From Thermoplasmatota archaeon (GTDB taxonomy: Archaea > Thermoplasmatota > Thermoplasmata > UBA10834), in NCBI GenBank assembly GCA_018818785.1, contig JAHIRF010000008.1:149121-213120 (forward strand): 64,000 nucleotides of DNA. The letters run 5' to 3'. Shown in pieces: positions 60,158-64,000 of the stretch. The notes beneath the pieces are model-generated. The model ran no database searches and was not told the origin of the DNA. It saw nothing but the letters and a program-made list of their open reading frames with translations. The translations under genes were made by a program, and so were the position numbers. The number at the start of each line of letters is the position of its first letter. Positions within the stretch are counted from its first letter, which is position 1.

Positions 60158-61891
60158 ATGAAGAATGTTATGGTAGTGAGAGGCATGGCATTATGCACAG
60201 TGTCCCTACTGGCGCTATGCTCACTGGTCTGTCTTCCTCCTGCATCCGGAGCATCTTATGTTCCGACATGGCAGGTGGAGGAGCCTATGTCTTTCAATAT
60301 GACACAGGGAGTGGTTGTTCAGAACGAGGACGGCATGATATATGCACTCGGCGGAGTGAACGAATTCGTCGGGTCTGGATACGGGGCGGAGGTTCCGGAT
60401 TCCTACGTCTTCAATCCGGCGACAGAAGAATGGTCCGTAATCGCCCCCATGACGATAGGCGTGCGAGGCGCAGCCGGTGCTATGGGTCATGATGGCAAGA
60501 TATATGTGATCGGAGGCGTCAACAGTTCGATAGGTACGGTAGCATATACCCAGATATACGATCCAATGATGGACAGTTGGAGCTACGGCACGGATGCTCC
60601 TAGCGCGGTCTGGGAGGGCAAGGCAGTCGCCGGCGTATACGACAATGAGATTCTGCTGGTCGGCGGCGAAGGCCTCGGATCCGCGACATACATCTATGAC
60701 ACTGAAGGCGACAGCTGGTCCGCACGGGCGAGCGCACCTGCGGCACCAATCGCTGGCGCGTTGGTCGCCGATGGCTCTTACTTCTACTACTTCGGTGGCG
60801 GAGATGGTGGCTACTCGGCGACTGATAGTGTCTACAGATACTACTACTGGGGCGATTCATGGAGCACGTTGGATAGCATGCCAGTTGCTCTTGCTTCGCA
60901 CGTTGCCATCATGGGTCCGGACGACCTCATATACGTCCTTGGTGGAGGTTCATCGGGATTGAACGTCGGCTCGGCGTACAACTCCAGCTTCTGCTACAAC
61001 ACGGAAACCAATGAATGGACACGACTTGGAAATCTCTCTTTCGCTGCAAGGTACCTCGGCGCCGCTACGAGTCTGGATGGCATCATATATGCCCTTGGCG
61101 GGAACGACGAACTGGCCACTTACGATGATATCTCATCATTGCAGGTGTATGTTTCCCACGCGAGCCTATCAAAGACGACCTTGAACCCAGGCGAGAGTTT
61201 CACAGTTATGCTCAGCGTCGATATGGCTTACGCGATGCCTGATGGCGGTCTCGAATATCTCGCGACAATCTTGTCATCTGACGGGACTCCATTCAACCCA
61301 ATCTATGGTTATGTCCCTGGGGAATACTCCTCGGTCGCGTTCGACATGACCGTATCCGTGAGTTCCGAACCAGGTGACTACACTGTCTCGGTCATGTGGT
61401 ACATCGACACCGATGCTGGGAGCATTGATTTTGAAGGTATCGAACTGGAGTTCACCGTATTGAGCGCCTACACGCTCGAGGAGCAGGTGGCCATGCTCGA
61501 GGAGAACCTGACTGCCCTCCAAGACGATATGGCCGCCCAGTTGGACGCCCTGTCTGCTCAGATGGACTTACAGGCCGAGGATATCAGCGCCCTCCAGACG
61601 GAAATAGCAGCACTGCAGACCCAAGTGACAGCCCTCGAAGATGCTCTGGCAGCGTTGGAGGCATCCGTGTCCTCCGACAACCAGGATCTGATGGACGAAA
61701 TCACCGCACTGCAGGACCAGATAGCTCTGCTCCAGGACTCGCTCGACAACGTGAGTGCTGATGTGGCGGCCGATGATACGGACAACACGATGAACTATGT
61801 CATGATCGTTCTGGTCATCATCGTCATCCTGCTGCTGGTCGTCATGATGCTCATGAGACCGAAGTCCGTGCCTCCACCACCAGTAGAATAA
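60158..61891 (+). CDS. kelch-repeat surface protein with coiled-coil stalk and C-terminal membrane anchor
   Basis: About 577 residues. A signal peptide (hydrophobic GMALCTVSLLALCSLVCLPPASGA) is followed by kelch repeats forming a beta-propeller (about 45-330, six units with GGxN or GGG and paired Tyr/Trp, e.g. IYALGGVN, IYVIGGVN, IYVLGGGS, IYALGGND). A beta-sandwich domain follows (about 330-430), then a Leu/Ala heptad coiled coil (about 440-535). A final membrane helix (MNYVMIVLVIIVILLLVVMMLM) and a short basic/Pro tail end it. ATG 60158 is chosen because AGAGGT lies seven bases before it. Probably extracellular, membrane-held on a stalk. Ligand unknown. Confidence 0.85.
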   Translation: MKNVMVVRGMALCTVSLLALCSLVCLPPASGASYVPTWQVEEPMSFNMTQGVVVQNEDGMIYALGGVNEFVGSGYGAEVPDSYVFNPATEEWSVIAPMTIGVRGAAGAMGHDGKIYVIGGVNSSIGTVAYTQIYDPMMDSWSYGTDAPSAVWEGKAVAGVYDNEILLVGGEGLGSATYIYDTEGDSWSARASAPAAPIAGALVADGSYFYYFGGGDGGYSATDSVYRYYYWGDSWSTLDSMPVALASHVAIMGPDDLIYVLGGGSSGLNVGSAYNSSFCYNTETNEWTRLGNLSFAARYLGAATSLDGIIYALGGNDELATYDDISSLQVYVSHASLSKTTLNPGESFTVMLSVDMAYAMPDGGLEYLATILSSDGTPFNPIYGYVPGEYSSVAFDMTVSVSSEPGDYTVSVMWYIDTDAGSIDFEGIELEFTVLSAYTLEEQVAMLEENLTALQDDMAAQLDALSAQMDLQAEDISALQTEIAALQTQVTALEDALAALEASVSSDNQDLMDEITALQDQIALLQDSLDNVSADVAADDTDNTMNYVMIVLVIIVILLLVVMMLMRPKSVPPPPVE

Positions 61892-62016
61892 TCGTGGAAG
61901 CAGAAACCAAACCCATTAAACCTCTTACCGTTTTATCTTCTTGATCAGTTGGCTCAAGAGCGTATTCGCACTTTTCGAATTCAATGCCAATAGAGCTGAA
62001 GCTGATCGATGTGAAT

Positions 62017-62115
62017 AAAAAAGTTATGATGGTCGTTCGATGGCAGACAGTTGCGTTCCAGGTCTCGGAACCTTGCCTTCTTCTGCAAATCTGGTTGGAG
62101 GGGTAGTTCCCCTCC
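62017..62115 (-). terminator. candidate transcription terminator of the 16S rRNA gene
   Basis: Downstream of the 16S 3' end, a perfect 7-base hairpin GGAGGGG/CCCCTCC with a 5-base loop (62097-62115) and a smaller GTTCC/GGAAC stem (62054-62070) precede a T6 run on the minus strand (62017-62022). In archaea the T-run is the main terminating signal; the hairpins may be processing sites. Confidence 0.45.
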
Positions 62116-62126
62116 GTTGATTGCGT

Positions 62127-63594
<1,468 letters not shown>

Positions 63595-63890
63595 TGATCG
63601 ATCTGTCGTCGCCACTACTATTGTTGGTCGCTTGATCTTGTCTCATTGAAATCGGCAGGGTTCTCAAGTCTCACCGACTCGTGTTATTTCCCTGCGTGTG
63701 ACACATGTTGTGCCACAGGATTTGCACGAAACCTTCTATCATCGAACGTCAGAATCAAGAGGTCACGACGCTCGCCGGAGATCTTGATCCTCCACCATGT
63801 CTGCGACAGATGGAGTAGGGTTGATCACAGATAATGGCGAGTTAACGCCTCCCTCCCAACCTTCGCCGCTGTCGCAGCTGTTTGGGTAGC
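63595..63890 (-). other. 5' external transcribed spacer of the 16S rRNA
   Basis: About 295 bases between the predicted start (near 63888) and the mature 16S 5' end, with no ORF of credible coding character. It can fold: CTGCGACAG (63801-63809) pairs with CTGTCGCAG (63869-63877), with GGTTG/CAACC and GGCG/CGCC stems nested inside. CCCTGC/GCAGGG near 63655 and 63692 form a second stem. No tRNA or 5S gene was found in it. Confidence 0.5.
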
Positions 63891-63910
63891 CCCGCTTAAG
63901 TCCGATGCGG

Positions 63911-63928
63911 TATTTATGCGTTTCGAAC
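63911..63928 (-). promoter_or_regulatory. 16S rRNA promoter (BRE + TATA) with inverted-repeat overlap
   Basis: Minus strand GTTCGAAA CGCATAAATA: a good BRE (CGAAA) next to a TATA box. An 8-base inverted repeat TCGAACTC/GAGTTCGA (63923-63930 and 63942-63949, 11-base spacer) overlaps the BRE side, a candidate operator for growth-rate control. Confidence 0.65.
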
Positions 63929-64000
63929 TCGCCATCCGGCGGAGTTCGAGCGCGCCGCACGCGGGACTACTGCTATACTCTACTCGTGCTACGTATATGA

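Overview
The window is archaeal chromosomal DNA, most likely from the Thermoplasmatota (class Thermoplasmata sensu lato, outside the methanogens). Archaeal markers are a complete archaeal-type S10/spc ribosomal-protein operon with eukaryote-like members (eL19, eL32, eS4, aIF1, Rpp29), Cbf5, the exosome, the 20S proteasome alpha subunit, Pop5, RpoP, Pcc1, SRP19, aIF2-beta and an archaeal 16S rRNA. Pointers to Thermoplasmatota are a divergent family-B polymerase with a TCFGYTGY motif B and a GIVDSLW motif C, two ftsZ genes, a ribosomal operon without eL34 and eL14, a 16S gene with no 23S behind it (as in Thermoplasma), and an aIF2-beta carrying a TRAM domain. The organism is probably anaerobic or facultative, since a complete group 3b (sulfhydrogenase-type) NiFe hydrogenase operon is present.

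Layout. 1-258 is the tail of a TctA/DUF112-type membrane protein. 372-4728 holds a secreted Cys-rich protein, then a minus-strand set with polB (containing a 167-residue mini-intein), a small DUF8156-like gene and a RecA-fold gene that has lost its Walker residues and looks frameshifted at its 5' end. 5007-8885 (plus) holds a membrane/coiled-coil/KaiC-ATPase fusion and a beta-CASP nuclease. 8891-25409 (minus) is one long, tightly packed operon from uL3 to cbf5, including secY and an EMC3/YidC-like insertase, with a TATA box and a leader that could form three hairpins. 25657-29589 holds a DUF5611 protein, the archaeosine radical-SAM enzyme, a one-domain histone-fold protein, tyrS and a DHH phosphoesterase. 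29636-35115 (minus) is the classic pop5/psmA/SBDS/exosome/eL43/rpoP/pcc1/prefoldin neighbourhood.

35121-37799 carries two divergent ftsZ genes sharing a 360-base promoter region. It is followed by a RING-CH-like multi-zinc-ribbon protein and a DUF2148 Fe-S protein. 39482-49709 holds three unrelated metallophosphoesterases, the NAD(P)HX repair enzyme, DUF211, SRP19, a TldD-TldE fusion, eS8, a presenilin-like protease, a PhzF-family protein and aIF2-beta-TRAM. 49900-53508 is a large PAS/GAF histidine kinase, followed by CTP synthase. 55296-59748 is the hydrogenase operon (beta, gamma, delta and alpha subunits plus maturation protease). 60158-61891 is a membrane-anchored kelch surface protein. 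62127-63594 is the 16S rRNA on the minus strand, with its promoter near 63911-63928.

How the parts fit. Most of the window is information-processing core: translation, RNA decay and processing, protein quality control, membrane insertion and cell division. The accessory interest lies in the intein, the degenerate RecA-like protein beside polB, the coiled-coil KaiC fusion, the RING-CH zinc protein next to ftsZ, the TldDE fusion and possible structured leader RNAs. No CRISPR array, insertion sequence or tRNA gene was seen. Homology calls are from recognised motifs and gene order, not from database searches.
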